Origin: a virus
Direction: 5' to 3' (one strand)
DNA: 51,471 bases
IMG/VR virus record: IMGVR_UViG_3300046525_000127
Coordinates: 1-51,471 of that record
A program made the translations under genes and the position numbers. Shown piece by piece: positions 25,915-33,193 of the stretch. The notes under the pieces are model-generated. The model saw nothing but the letters and a program-made list of their open reading frames with translations. It was not told where the DNA came from and made no database searches. Numbering within the stretch: position 1 is the first letter of the stretch; each line of letters opens with the position of its first letter.

Positions 25915-25940
25915 TTGCCCATGACCGAAATCATGGGCAA
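25915..25940. repeat. Perfect 10-bp inverted repeat in the V leader
   Basis: TTGCCCATGA-N6-TCATGGGCAA, 12 bases upstream of the V start and between it and the Ogr-like dyad. It could be a leader hairpin, a terminator of weak type, or an operator. Confidence 0.7.
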
Positions 25941-25965
25941 TTTAGTTTTAAAGTGCGAGGATCTA

Positions 25966-25992
25966 TATCCTGTTTAACGTTTATTCAGGATT
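25966..25992. promoter_or_regulatory. 27-bp dyad, candidate Ogr site of the V operon
   Basis: ATCCTG and TCAGGAT arms with TAA/TTA inside, in the same spacing as the copies at 22546 and 34155. Centred about 76 bases upstream of V, where P2 has PV. Confidence 0.65.
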
Positions 25993-25994
25993 TT

Positions 25995-26198
25995 TTATTT
26001 GTACGCTGTATTTTGTAGGACTTGTTTGAGTCTACATTCAGCCTGTGAGAGCACGCAGATTAAATCTTCTTTTGATAGGTCATTACAATTGTCGTTTGAA
26101 TCTGATAATCCCATACTTGCCATCATGTTTAATGTGGCTCGAACTTCATTAATCACCTGATAGTTTTCTTCGGAAAGCTGATAAATGATATTTCTCAT
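25995..26198 (-). CDS. Small hypothetical protein behind Rha (67 aa)
   Basis: Starts MRNIIYQLSEENYQVINEVR; two predicted helices with LSQAECRLKQVLQN at the end. Its ATG overlaps the Rha stop (ATGA), so it is translated with Rha. No known motif. Confidence 0.6.
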   Translation of the reverse strand: MRNIIYQLSEENYQVINEVRATLNMMASMGLSDSNDNCNDLSKEDLICVLSQAECRLKQVLQNTAYK

Positions 26199-27013
26199 AA
26201 TTCAGCCTCCACATCTGTATTTGTTACAGCCGTTTTCGGATTTTTAAAAATCCAGCATTTATACACTTGGTGATCTATAGCACTTCGATAAGGCAAATTT
26301 CGATTTAGATATTGAGGAAATGGGGCATTGCTACTGGCTAAATCAGTCAGCATGTTTTGTCGTAATGGTAAGTTTGGGATGGTGTTGTAAATTTGAGTCA
26401 GATTCAGTGCCAAAATATTGGACTGGCTTGAATGATTAAACTTTTGAATATCTGTTTCAAATAAGGCATTCCAAAATTCATTTAAGCGCTGTTGAGCTTG
26501 TTCTATTTGAGGTAAGGCACGGTCTAGGACAAGACAATGAACAGAGAATGAATGTTCGTAAAGTTTGCCATTTTTAAACCAATGGACTTGAGCGATGTCG
26601 TTTTCTATTTGGCTGACAGTTAGTTGCTGACTGCCTGATTTGAGTTGTACCAGTGAACCCGCTGTCAGTTGTGGGATTTGTAATAACTGGTTTTGCAGTA
26701 ATTCAGACATTTGATTAAAAGCAAAAATGTAAGCTTCTTTGATTCGAGCTGCTTTTGTGCCAGTAAAACCCATAACTAAAAACATCCAACCATCTTTCGT
26801 CATTTCATACATTGGTAATGTTCGGCCAGTGGCGTCTTGATATTCACTCAGCTCAAAATTGAGCTGAGTGAATTCGGAGGAACAGTCTAAATATTCAATG
26901 GCACGTAAAATATTGGTATGTCTTTTATCAAAAAACTCAGCAACTTTTAAGCTATTGGTTTTGATTTGCTGATCTTGAATAAATACTGCGGTATTGAGGT
27001 CAAAAGAATTCAT
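26195..27013 (-). CDS. Rha-family phage regulatory protein (antirepressor-type)
   Basis: 272 residues. The N-terminal Rha domain is clear (VFIQDQQIKTNSLKVAEFFD, KRHTNILRAIEYLD, YEMTKDGWMFLVMGFTG, KEAYIFAFNQM). Rha and KilA-N/Ant domains are exchangeable modules of phage antirepressors. The C-terminal half is unrecognised except for KCWIFKNP, shared with the end of the primase. It is coupled by ATGA to the 44-residue leader frame and stands under control of a C4 RNA, which supports an antirepressor role. Confidence 0.82.
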   Translation of the reverse strand: MNSFDLNTAVFIQDQQIKTNSLKVAEFFDKRHTNILRAIEYLDCSSEFTQLNFELSEYQDATGRTLPMYEMTKDGWMFLVMGFTGTKAARIKEAYIFAFNQMSELLQNQLLQIPQLTAGSLVQLKSGSQQLTVSQIENDIAQVHWFKNGKLYEHSFSVHCLVLDRALPQIEQAQQRLNEFWNALFETDIQKFNHSSQSNILALNLTQIYNTIPNLPLRQNMLTDLASSNAPFPQYLNRNLPYRSAIDHQVYKCWIFKNPKTAVTNTDVEAEL

Positions 27014-27144
27014 TTTGCACCTCCAACATTTTTAAGAAGGGTGATGAGTTTTATTTTTAGAGAAGGGGAAGCAAAGTGTGCTGACTGGATGCGTTGATAG
27101 CAGATTTTATCGAGACGGTTTTGTGCCGTTAAATTTTTATTCAT
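27010..27144 (-). CDS. Short C4-controlled leader protein (44 aa), icd-like
   Basis: Starts MNKNLTAQNRLDKIC. Its ribosome site (AGGTG) lies in the sequence complementary to the C4 loop, and its end contains the GGAGGTG site of the Rha gene and overlaps its ATG. So blocking this frame also blocks Rha, as icd does for ant in P1. Related to the 47-residue protein at 7641-7784. Confidence 0.72.
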   Translation of the reverse strand: MNKNLTAQNRLDKICYQRIQSAHFASPSLKIKLITLLKNVGGAK

Positions 27145-27198
27145 GTTGATTCACCTGTGTATTTGGTTTTTCTGCCCTCCTAGCGACCAAACTAGGGT

Positions 27199-27273
27199 GG
27201 CAGATCGAACGGGGTTGGTCGACCGTAAAACACAGGCAAAACGGCAGGCTTACGCCTCCCCATCCGATCTACC
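27199..27273 (-). ncRNA. C4-type antisense RNA, module 2
   Basis: 75 nt. GGTAGATCG (27273-27265) pairs with CGATCTGCC (27207-27199). Inside are a GGGG/CCCC stem, the hairpin AGGC-GTAA-GCCT, and a hairpin CCGT...ACGG whose loop exposes CCTGTGT, followed by unpaired CGACCAA. These match ACACAGG at the ribosome site of the 44-aa frame (plus 27154-27160) and TTGGTCG at 27184-27190. TTGGTCG also recurs upstream (27348-27354). The fold plan equals module 1 but the pairing sequences are entirely different. Confidence 0.85.
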
Positions 27274-27300
27274 AAAACGCGGGTACACCGAATTATAGAC

Positions 27301-27322
27301 AAAAAAAATCCGCAAGTAGCGG
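27301..27322 (-). terminator. Terminator/attenuator upstream of C4 RNA 2
   Basis: Minus strand CCGC-TACTT-GCGG followed by AT8. It lies between the first target copy and the C4 RNA, as in module 1. Confidence 0.65.
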
Positions 27323-27382
27323 TTGTCTACCATGTATTTTCAACGAGCGACCAAACTCGACCACCAGATGGATGGTCTCATC

Positions 27383-27434
27383 AAGTTAACTTTGTTGAGT
27401 TGGGTTGTCAAGTATGTAGTTAATTTGATATAAA
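27383..27434. promoter_or_regulatory. Overlapping divergent promoters of C4 module 2 and the nuclease gene
   Basis: Minus strand: -35 TTGACA (27411-27406), 17-bp spacer, -10 TAACTT (27388-27383), driving the C4-rha transcript. Plus strand: -35 TTGTCA (27405-27410), 18-bp spacer, -10 TATAAA (27429-27434), driving 27473. The two -35 elements occupy the same bases, so the polymerases exclude each other. Confidence 0.65.
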
Positions 27435-27472
27435 AATAATAAATTATATTCAATAACTTAAAGAGAATTTAA

Positions 27473-28927
27473 ATGAGGGTTTCAGAAATATTTAATTTGG
27501 GATTAACTCAAGCTTATTTAGATTTTGTTGATATTGATTTAGATACAGATATAGAGGTTTTTGTTGATCCAACAGCCCTGAGAAGTTTAGAGTCGCCATG
27601 GGGGCACGTTTGTGCAAGCCTAGTACAACAGTATTTTGAGACGGTATTGGAATATATCGGCAATAATCAGCATTCTCAGGCTAAAGAGTTACTTAGTAAT
27701 TTAAAAGAGAGAAATGAATTTCATATTGGATATTCTTCAGGTCCTTCAAGAGGATCGGCTTTCGGAAACATTTCTGCTGATTTAGTTTGGAATGCTCTAT
27801 GTAATAGCAGAGCAGCTCAAACAGGTCTTTTACAAGATATTGAGGATACATGTCTATTAATTGATGGTATTGGTAAAGATATGATATCCGATGCTGTTTG
27901 CAATATTATTAGAGAGCCATTAATAGAGTATACTATTGATATGTGTAACTATTATAATATCCCTCTAACACATAATGTTGACTCAGGACCAATTTGGAAT
28001 CAACAAACAAAAAATTGGGAAAATAGATTTGTTTCACTGCCGATGGTTAATGGACGAATTTTTTTATTAATTCCAAGAAGTATTGTAAGACGTAAAATTA
28101 CATATGATTTTAGCGATTATTATCGTAATTATATCTTGGAAGAAATACGTGCAGAACACATTAGAAATCGATCTTCCCTTGTTTATTATCTTAAGAAAAA
28201 TGGTGCCCCAAGAGTAGATATTAAAGATTTACGTGAAATATATGGTAATACTAAACAATCGGGAATAGATCAAACAATCGGACGTGAACATGTTTGGAGT
28301 AAATATAAGAGTGAAAAAGAGGCTCTTCCTAAATATCCACTTTCTCATGAGGAAATATTGGAAATTCAGAATTTACCGGCAATTGATTGGGATCAACTAA
28401 TTCAAGAGTTAGATAGTATACCTAAAGGTACTGATCATGCTACAACATATGAAAAGCATATAGAAAAGATATTAACTGCATTATTTTATCCGAATTTGAA
28501 CTATCCTAAAAAGCAAGCAGAAATTCATAATCGAAGAAAGCGTATTGATATTCAATATATTAATGAAGCTAAAAATGGATTTTTTAAATGGCTAAGTTTG
28601 CATTATCCTTCAGCATATATCTTCATTGAATGTAAAAACTATACTAATGAAATTAGAAATCCTGAAGTTGACCAATTATCTGGAAGATTTTCACCAGGTA
28701 GGGGGCAAGTAGGCCTTTTAGTCTTTAGAGAGTCAGATAATCAGGATTTACTTGATCAGAGATGCATAGATACAGCAAGAGATAATCGGGGTTACATTAT
28801 CTCTTTATCTGATGAGGATATTAAAAGAATGATTACGGATTTTAAGAATTCATCTCCATATAATCATGGAATAGAAAGAAATAATTATCCGTTGTTGAGG
28901 CAGAAATTTAGCAATTTAGTTAATTGA
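27473..28927 (+). CDS. Probable PD-(D/E)XK nuclease, single-gene cargo (484 aa)
   Basis: N-terminal two thirds unrecognised (starts MRVSEIFNLGLTQAYLDFVD). The C-terminal part has a restriction-endonuclease-like core: an acidic residue in TTYEKHIEKILTALF, RRKRIDIQYIN with the metal-binding Asp, then YIFIECKNYT with the E-x-K pair, then VDQLSGRF. It is transcribed against the late genes from its own promoter, is AT-rich, and sits where P2-like phages carry accessory genes. A lysogen-expressed defence nuclease is the most likely role; the trigger and target are unknown. Confidence 0.72.
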   Translation: MRVSEIFNLGLTQAYLDFVDIDLDTDIEVFVDPTALRSLESPWGHVCASLVQQYFETVLEYIGNNQHSQAKELLSNLKERNEFHIGYSSGPSRGSAFGNISADLVWNALCNSRAAQTGLLQDIEDTCLLIDGIGKDMISDAVCNIIREPLIEYTIDMCNYYNIPLTHNVDSGPIWNQQTKNWENRFVSLPMVNGRIFLLIPRSIVRRKITYDFSDYYRNYILEEIRAEHIRNRSSLVYYLKKNGAPRVDIKDLREIYGNTKQSGIDQTIGREHVWSKYKSEKEALPKYPLSHEEILEIQNLPAIDWDQLIQELDSIPKGTDHATTYEKHIEKILTALFYPNLNYPKKQAEIHNRRKRIDIQYINEAKNGFFKWLSLHYPSAYIFIECKNYTNEIRNPEVDQLSGRFSPGRGQVGLLVFRESDNQDLLDQRCIDTARDNRGYIISLSDEDIKRMITDFKNSSPYNHGIERNNYPLLRQKFSNLVN

Positions 28928-29363
28928 TTTGAATTAAAAATTGCTGAAGTTCATTGATAATCCAATTTTCATCATCTTTGCTAAAACCCACTAGTTCCCG
29001 AATTGGGTATTGAGTGGGTTTTGCATATCTATATGGCTTAATATTTTCCCCCTCTTGGTGAACTTTGGCCACAAATGCGGTACGGCCACCAAAGCCAACG
29101 GCAGCATGGTCAGATGAATATTCCGTTTTAAGTTGCTTTCCAATGTTTTGAAATAGCGCACCTTGACGCTTAATCCGACCGATCTGATTGCGCTTGCGTG
29201 GAATAAATCGATAGCCATCAGGATCACGCTGCTGCTTGATTCGATCACGATGTCGAACTCTTAAACCTTGAGCCAGTCTACGCATTAACTCTAGTCGTTG
29301 TCCTGGTTCTAAACGCAGGGCAATTTGGTCAAGCCAATGGTTTAATCCAACGATCGCATCCAC
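28920..29363 (-). CDS. S: Tail completion protein gpS
   Basis: 147 residues, P2 gpS family (LEPGQRLELMRRLAQGLRVRHRDRI, RQGALFQNIGKQLK). Overlaps the end of the nuclease gene on the other strand by eight bases. Forms the R-S pair needed for tail completion and head joining. Confidence 0.88.
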   Translation of the reverse strand: MDAIVGLNHWLDQIALRLEPGQRLELMRRLAQGLRVRHRDRIKQQRDPDGYRFIPRKRNQIGRIKRQGALFQNIGKQLKTEYSSDHAAVGFGGRTAFVAKVHQEGENIKPYRYAKPTQYPIRELVGFSKDDENWIINELQQFLIQIN

Positions 29364-29759
29364 TTATTCAGTTCCTACTGGGACAAATTTATCATGGTCA
29401 TCACTCCAGACCATTTCGGGGCAAACATGGTACCCATTTTCACCCGAAACAATTTTGTCTCGTTGTGGGAAGTCAATTTCAAGGTCAAAGGTATTAGTAT
29501 CAATAATTTCACTGCTAAACGAAATTTGAATGTCCTTTTTGGCCGCATCCAAATGCAGATTTTTAGACTGCAGCCAATGACGTACTAGCATCAGGACTTG
29601 AACTGGATCACTGCGATAATCCAATAATAAAATCCGTACTGTATATTCCATATAGCCTTGAGCTTGGTTGCCATTTACGATGAGTAAATGGCATTTGTCT
29701 TGGCTCATTTCAGGCAGTTTTTCTGCAAGAAACGATTTCAAGGGAATTAAAGCTTTCAT
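29364..29759 (-). CDS. R: Tail completion protein gpR
   Basis: 131 residues, P2 gpR-like (FLAEKLPEMSQDKCHLLI, YTVRILLLDYRSDP, DLEIDFPQRDKIV). Stop and the next start adjoin. Follows the endolysin gene. Confidence 0.87.
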   Translation of the reverse strand: MKALIPLKSFLAEKLPEMSQDKCHLLIVNGNQAQGYMEYTVRILLLDYRSDPVQVLMLVRHWLQSKNLHLDAAKKDIQISFSSEIIDTNTFDLEIDFPQRDKIVSGENGYHVCPEMVWSDDHDKFVPVGTE

Positions 29760-29762
29760 ACT

Positions 29763-30284
29763 TTAATTGTCCAATGCCGCATAAAGAAGCTGATCAGCGG
29801 TGCGATTTGTCCAGCCTTTGCCATAGCGATGCCAAGTGCTTAAACTGGTGTAGTGCTTGAGTTTTGAAGCATTGAATTTCATCAAAACATCATTGAGATC
29901 TGCTTTTTTGATGGCTTTAATGGTCATCGGACCAATGATCCCATCTTCGGCCACATTGACCGCTTTTTGCAGTTTACGCTTGGCCGTTCCCATGCCTGCA
30001 TTCACGGCAAAGTCCCAAACCTGAAACACAATTGCAGAATGAAGGTCATCGGCATTAATGCGATCCCACCAATCACGCTTATAAATGGCTTTGGCCTGAT
30101 CTAGGGTTAAGTTTCGGATGTCTAAATCAGGATAAGTCATGGCTGAAATGCCGTACTTAGTCCCTTTACATTGACCTTTACCAATTACACCCGTTGTCCA
30201 GTTACCGCGATCTTTGGGATCGTCTGTAAATTTACCTTCATGGCCAATCAAGCGATCGAATGCTGTATCAAAAGTAAGACTCAT
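29763..30284 (-). CDS. Endolysin (GH108-type lysozyme with peptidoglycan-binding domain)
   Basis: 173 residues. N-terminal GH108 domain with the catalytic Glu in LIGHEGKFTDDPKDRGNWT, then YKRDWWDRINADDL, and a C-terminal peptidoglycan-binding part (AVNVAEDGIIGPMTIKAI). No signal peptide, so it needs the holin encoded just upstream to cross the membrane. No spanin pair was recognised nearby. Confidence 0.9.
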   Translation of the reverse strand: MSLTFDTAFDRLIGHEGKFTDDPKDRGNWTTGVIGKGQCKGTKYGISAMTYPDLDIRNLTLDQAKAIYKRDWWDRINADDLHSAIVFQVWDFAVNAGMGTAKRKLQKAVNVAEDGIIGPMTIKAIKKADLNDVLMKFNASKLKHYTSLSTWHRYGKGWTNRTADQLLYAALDN

Positions 30285-30296
30285 ATTTTGAGATCC

Positions 30297-30668
30297 TTAT
30301 TTGAAGAGTGCTGAAAAGGCTGCTTTCACTTCAGCGATAATTTCACTGACTGTTTTGCCTTTCCATAACTGTAAAGATTGATACCAAATGCCTATCATCA
30401 ACATGCCAAATACCGCAAAAATCAGCATGACAAAGCCTTGCGATATCAGCGAGTAAGAGGTGAGTTGGTAATATTCAATAAACGCTGAGCCACCGTACAA
30501 GCTAATGGCCACACTGATAGTGAATTTTAAAATCACGCCTACGTTGATCTTAATTCGACCTTCTGTATCGATGTCCCCACTTAAAATCAGTGCCAAAATT
30601 GCACCTAAAATGGCTGCAGCAATTTTTAGTAACCACGGTAATCCTTTAATTGAAATCGGATCATTCAT
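30297..30668 (-). CDS. Holin-like membrane protein
   Basis: 123 residues from ATG 30668, which has a strong GAAGGGG site; the frame is open to 30704. Three hydrophobic segments (LPWLLKIAAAILGAILALIL, NVGVILKFTISVAISLYGGS, GFVMLIFAVFGMLMIGIWY) and a short C-terminal amphipathic helix fit a holin. It lies directly before the endolysin. Confidence 0.8.
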   Translation of the reverse strand: MNDPISIKGLPWLLKIAAAILGAILALILSGDIDTEGRIKINVGVILKFTISVAISLYGGSAFIEYYQLTSYSLISQGFVMLIFAVFGMLMIGIWYQSLQLWKGKTVSEIIAEVKAAFSALFK

Positions 30669-30707
30669 TGATTTCCCCTTCGGGGCTGTTATGCGCTCTA
30701 ACATAAC

Positions 30708-30911
30708 TTAATCCCATAATTTAAGTGTTTGGGTGGTAGATGTTGTTATCGCTTCAGGTAAAACCACAGCTTGGTGCTCAACCAAAATGACGCTTTCAAG
30801 TGCGGGATTTAATTCAATCAAGTCTGCTAAAACCTGAACCGGGTTATTCGGAAAATAACGGGTAGCAATCGAATCAAGCGTGTCCCCTTGGATGGCATAA
30901 ACCGTATTCAT
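30708..30911 (-). CDS. X: Tail protein gpX (LysM-like)
   Basis: 67 residues, equal in length to P2 gpX. AIQGDTLDSIATRYFPNNP is a LysM-like start and LIELNPALES follows as in P2. Overlaps L by ATGA. Confidence 0.9.
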   Translation of the reverse strand: MNTVYAIQGDTLDSIATRYFPNNPVQVLADLIELNPALESVILVEHQAVVLPEAITTSTTQTLKLWD

Positions 30912-31306
30912 ACCAGTTTGATCCGATTGCGTTTTTGATTGGTTAAGTCGGCGATCGTGTGATTGACCACTCGACGCAATGACTGCGTTTTTGCCTGTTG
31001 GTTTTCACCGCGCGATTGACCTGTCGTAGTGGTATCAAAATCCAAATTGTCTTCACAAATCATTGCTGCTGCTTCATAGCAAACAGCACGTTTGTATTTG
31101 CGGATCTGCGCTTCAGTCTCAATTTTTAGCAACAGGACTTGATCATTGATCATGTCCATTGCCAGTGTGATTTTTTCAGCAAGCAGATCCTGACCTTTGG
31201 ACTTGTCTAAACGAACCGTTGCGAGCAAGTCTGTGATACTGACGTTTGGACGGTCAGCTTCAGGGTTTTGCACCACCTGTTCAGAAACGGATTCATTTAG
31301 CAGCAT
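30908..31306 (-). CDS. L: Head completion protein gpL
   Basis: 132 residues, P2 gpL family (VSITDLLATVRLDKSKGQDL, YKRAVCYEAAAMICEDNL, LRRVVNHTIADLTN). Closes the filled head. Confidence 0.88.
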   Translation of the reverse strand: MLLNESVSEQVVQNPEADRPNVSITDLLATVRLDKSKGQDLLAEKITLAMDMINDQVLLLKIETEAQIRKYKRAVCYEAAAMICEDNLDFDTTTTGQSRGENQQAKTQSLRRVVNHTIADLTNQKRNRIKLV

Positions 31307-31311
31307 GATCC

Positions 31312-32139
31312 TTACTCCGTAGGCTTAGAGTCGGTGGACGCAGGATCAGACTCAGCAGCTGTCGAAACAGTCGTTGAATCTGCCTGCGAGCCGACAGTGG
31401 CGTCGGGAGACGACTCGGTTGATTGCTTGTTCAACAGTTTTTCTAGTGCTGTAACTTCTTTTTTACAGCCGACTTTACTGTTGAGTCGCAATGCATTTTT
31501 ATAAGCGTTTAGGGCTTCTACTGGTTGAGCTTCTTTGAGAGCATCACCTAATGAGCGGAAAATTTTGGCGCGAACTTGATCGACCATCTGTTCTCCGACG
31601 CCAAGATCAATGATTCGCTGAATCACTTCCGCATTTTCAATGGCGAGGTCAATATCGTCATTAAAATCACTAGCACATTGCTCAGTAACAAATTCTGCAA
31701 TTCCACGGCTATGTCCTTCAGGCATCACCATGTCATTTAACAAAGCATACTCAGCAATACGGACAGCTAATTCATATAGACCCGCATCGACTGCCCAAAT
31801 CATTAAGGTCACCAAAGTGGTGTTTTGATCCGAAGGTGAAATAGCGAGGCAACCGTCGATATAGCCGAAATATTCAGGTAACCATTGCTTTTTGAGCTCG
31901 ATTTTATCCTGAACCGATTTATTGTCTTTCAACTGATTCAAATGATTGAATAAGCGAAGCTCAATATTAGCTGTCGGTGTTGTTGCGTCTGTATCCGCTT
32001 GAACAGCAGCTTTTTCAGGATCAACTTCTAATCCTTTTGCCACTCGCTTTTTTAGCAAGCGTGGATCAGCGCTGAGTGCCATTCTCAAACGCTTTTCAGC
32101 TAATTTTTTTTCACGATCTTGACGCATTGAATTTGACAT
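31312..32139 (-). CDS. M: Terminase endonuclease subunit gpM
   Basis: 275 residues. LKDNKSVQDKIELKKQWLPEYFGYIDG and DQNTTLVTLMIWAVDAGLYELAVRIAEYA are typical of P2 gpM, which cuts cos together with gpP. The C-terminus has a Ser/Thr/Asp-rich low-complexity tail. Start overlaps the N stop (TAATG). Confidence 0.9.
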   Translation of the reverse strand: MSNSMRQDREKKLAEKRLRMALSADPRLLKKRVAKGLEVDPEKAAVQADTDATTPTANIELRLFNHLNQLKDNKSVQDKIELKKQWLPEYFGYIDGCLAISPSDQNTTLVTLMIWAVDAGLYELAVRIAEYALLNDMVMPEGHSRGIAEFVTEQCASDFNDDIDLAIENAEVIQRIIDLGVGEQMVDQVRAKIFRSLGDALKEAQPVEALNAYKNALRLNSKVGCKKEVTALEKLLNKQSTESSPDATVGSQADSTTVSTAAESDPASTDSKPTE

Positions 32140-33167
32140 TAGGCTGTTACCTCAATGTTTTCGATGAGGACGCATTTCGTGTAGTCTTCGACCACAAAGT
32201 CTTCATTCACAGATTGAAAGTCAACCGCGCGATCCCATTCAGGTTGCTCGACGATAGAACGATTCAAGGTGCCTGACTGCAGGTAGATCGAAAGGTTATC
32301 AGGCGTAGTAATCAAAATCGTTTTTGCAGGGAATTTCGGAACGTGCATAGCGGGCAAGGTGCCGAGTTGCTTGTTGGCATAAATGGTTCGTGCAGCCAGC
32401 TGCTCGGTTGGATCTTGAATGGTATTTAACAGAGGTAGATATTTGTCACTCAAAATGCCACGGCCACAAATGGCAATCAGACCACTTTCACGGTGCTGTT
32501 CAGCAATATATTCTTCAACGGCAAACTCCACCAAGCCATCGACAGTTTTGAACTCATGCGTTGCACCGATCGCAGTGACCATTTTGCCCGTACCATCGTC
32601 CTTACCTTCATAATGTTGCTCAGGGGCAAGGTCACGAATTTTTTGTAGCCAACCTTTTTTCACGTCTTGCAACATTGGATTGGCTACGCGGTCTGATGTT
32701 GGCGCACGAAACAAACCATTAAAACCAATACATAGTTTGTCCAATGCAATCGCTTTAATCACCATTGCCTGCAGCTTTGATTTAAAGTCAGGATGATGCT
32801 TCCACGCATTTAACAATGACCAGTAATAAGCCACGTCATAGTTGGTTTGGGTACAGTCATACTCATCCAGTAAATCTAGATTTCCAACTGGAACAGGAGT
32901 ACGCGCTTTGACACGTGTGTCCGTGGTACCTGCGACGGTTGTACCTACTTGTAAACCGATTTTTTCCCCTTTGGCATTATCAACAGGGAAAACATTGATC
33001 ATTTTTAAGAAGTCTGCCGACTCTTGATAAGCAGCAATAATTTTTTGTTCAGGAACGGGCTGAACCGCAAAGGTATGACGTGCATCTTCAACATTATTGG
33101 CACGTGCAATGTCTGCGATATAAGAGGAAAGTTTTGTCCGTGCAACTGGACTGAGAACGACTGCCAT
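32139..33167 (-). CDS. N: Major capsid protein precursor gpN
   Basis: 342 residues, P2 gpN family: LSPVARTKLSSYIADIARAN, FLKMINVFPVDNAKGEKIG, KHHPDFKSKL and PNP-like C-terminal EWDRAVDFQSVNEDFVVEDY. In P2 the first 31 residues are removed by gpO. Complete. Confidence 0.94.
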   Translation of the reverse strand: MAVVLSPVARTKLSSYIADIARANNVEDARHTFAVQPVPEQKIIAAYQESADFLKMINVFPVDNAKGEKIGLQVGTTVAGTTDTRVKARTPVPVGNLDLLDEYDCTQTNYDVAYYWSLLNAWKHHPDFKSKLQAMVIKAIALDKLCIGFNGLFRAPTSDRVANPMLQDVKKGWLQKIRDLAPEQHYEGKDDGTGKMVTAIGATHEFKTVDGLVEFAVEEYIAEQHRESGLIAICGRGILSDKYLPLLNTIQDPTEQLAARTIYANKQLGTLPAMHVPKFPAKTILITTPDNLSIYLQSGTLNRSIVEQPEWDRAVDFQSVNEDFVVEDYTKCVLIENIEVTA

Positions 33168-33193
33168 AATTGATTATTTCCTAAATGATTGAA

